Positions 38,212 to 38,402 of a stretch of DNA of 38,402 nucleotides are shown here, piece after piece (the stretch's first letter is position 1; each line of letters opens with the position of its first letter). Position numbers and translations under genes: made by a program. The DNA is taken from positions 1-38,402 of the IMG/VR virus record IMGVR_UViG_3300021364_000064. The stretch is one strand, 5' to 3'. The notes below the pieces were generated by a model. The model saw only the letters and a program-made list of their open reading frames with translations, had not been told where the DNA came from and did no database searches. The DNA is from a virus.

Positions 38212-38225
38212 ATGCTTGTCGTTAC

Positions 38226-38402
38226 ATGAAAACTATGATTTTGCCAATTCTAGGAGTTGCAGGTCTCGCTGCTTTCGCAGCGTACGCTCCGATGACCGCA
38301 CCTCCTAAGGTTGCAGTCGATGTGACCGTCAATGAAGACAAAGCAGTGCCTATTGAGGTAGTGCCTAAATCTTGGAAGTGCCCAGGGTGTAATGAAAACG
38401 AA
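38226..38402 (+). CDS. Exported protein, 5' part only
   Basis: 59 codons are present and the frame is open at the window edge. MKTMILPILGVAGLAAFAAYA is a signal-peptide-like start, then a Pro/Val-rich stretch and SWKCPGCNENE. Cyanophages encode exported proteins in which such a CPxC segment precedes a lysozyme-like domain (from memory), so a cell-wall-directed protein is possible, but the diagnostic part lies outside the window. It may be served by two promoters (38154 and 38183). Confidence 0.6.
   Translation, partial: MKTMILPILGVAGLAAFAAYAPMTAPPKVAVDVTVNEDKAVPIEVVPKSWKCPGCNENE

Noticed and set aside
1-38402. tRNA genes, CRISPR arrays, insertion sequences and photosystem genes
   Set aside because: I looked for cloverleaf-like segments, regularly spaced repeats, transposase motifs and PsbA/PsbD-type sequences and saw none. 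A covariance search for tRNA was not possible here.

Overview
The window is part of the genome of a T4-like cyanophage (cyanomyovirus) that probably infects marine Synechococcus or Prochlorococcus. A nearly complete T4-type recombination and replication set is present: UvsY, UvsW, gp55, gp47, gp46, gp45, gp44, gp62, RegA, gp43, UvsX, gp41, gp61, NrdA and NrdB. Around it lie genes typical of marine cyanophages: a CobS/CobT-like pair, SpeD, a small heat-shock protein, MazG, and a protein of the cyanobacterial DUF3110 type. The genus-level host is inference. No tRNA, rRNA, CRISPR array, insertion sequence or photosystem gene was recognised.

Layout. 1-6347: end of a tail-tube-like gene, then uvsY, uvsW, an Sm-like gene, sigma-like gp55, and gp47 and gp46 flanking a DUF3110 gene. 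6348-9646: a stable hairpin with an overlapping promoter, then a VWA/metallopeptidase-like protein and its AAA+ partner. 9639-14366: a promoter and the clamp/clamp-loader block (DUF3310, gp45, SpeD, gp44, gp62, RegA), into which a PD-(D/E)XK-like nuclease and an adenine methylase are inserted, ending at a terminator. 14441-21326: hsp20, terminator/promoter, two tandem Sm-like genes, gp43, UvsX, gp41, MazG and two small ORFs, ending at another terminator. 21330-25777: a nuclease-like protein, a KxDG ligase-like protein, a nucleotidylyltransferase, and small genes including a candidate programmed -1 frameshift. 25804-32850: a late promoter, an Ig-domain virion protein, small conserved genes, primase gp61, and class I ribonucleotide reductase. 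32853-36026: a late promoter inside an RBS-masking hairpin, a resolvase-like nuclease, an exported HExxH protein, and small membrane proteins. 35809-38150 (minus strand): three exported glycine/serine/threonine-rich proteins, a thermonuclease and a small membrane protein. A divergent promoter region precedes a partial exported protein at the right edge.

Working together. UvsX, UvsY and UvsW with gp46/47 carry out recombination-dependent replication. gp43, gp45, gp44/62, gp41 and gp61 form the replisome. NrdAB and MazG supply or police nucleotides. gp55 together with clamp gp45 would recruit host RNA polymerase to TATAAATA late promoters. RegA, and possibly the Sm-like proteins, would act on mRNA. 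Genes are densely packed with ATGA/TTGA overlaps, so translational coupling is likely.

The most unusual signals are: a nuclease ending in a sliding-clamp-binding-like peptide beside a Dam methylase; a dnaX-like A AAA AAG frameshift cassette at 25387-25419; three Sm-like paralogs, two of them abutting the polymerase gene; and a T4 gene 49/gene e-like late-promoter/RBS hairpin ahead of a resolvase-like nuclease.
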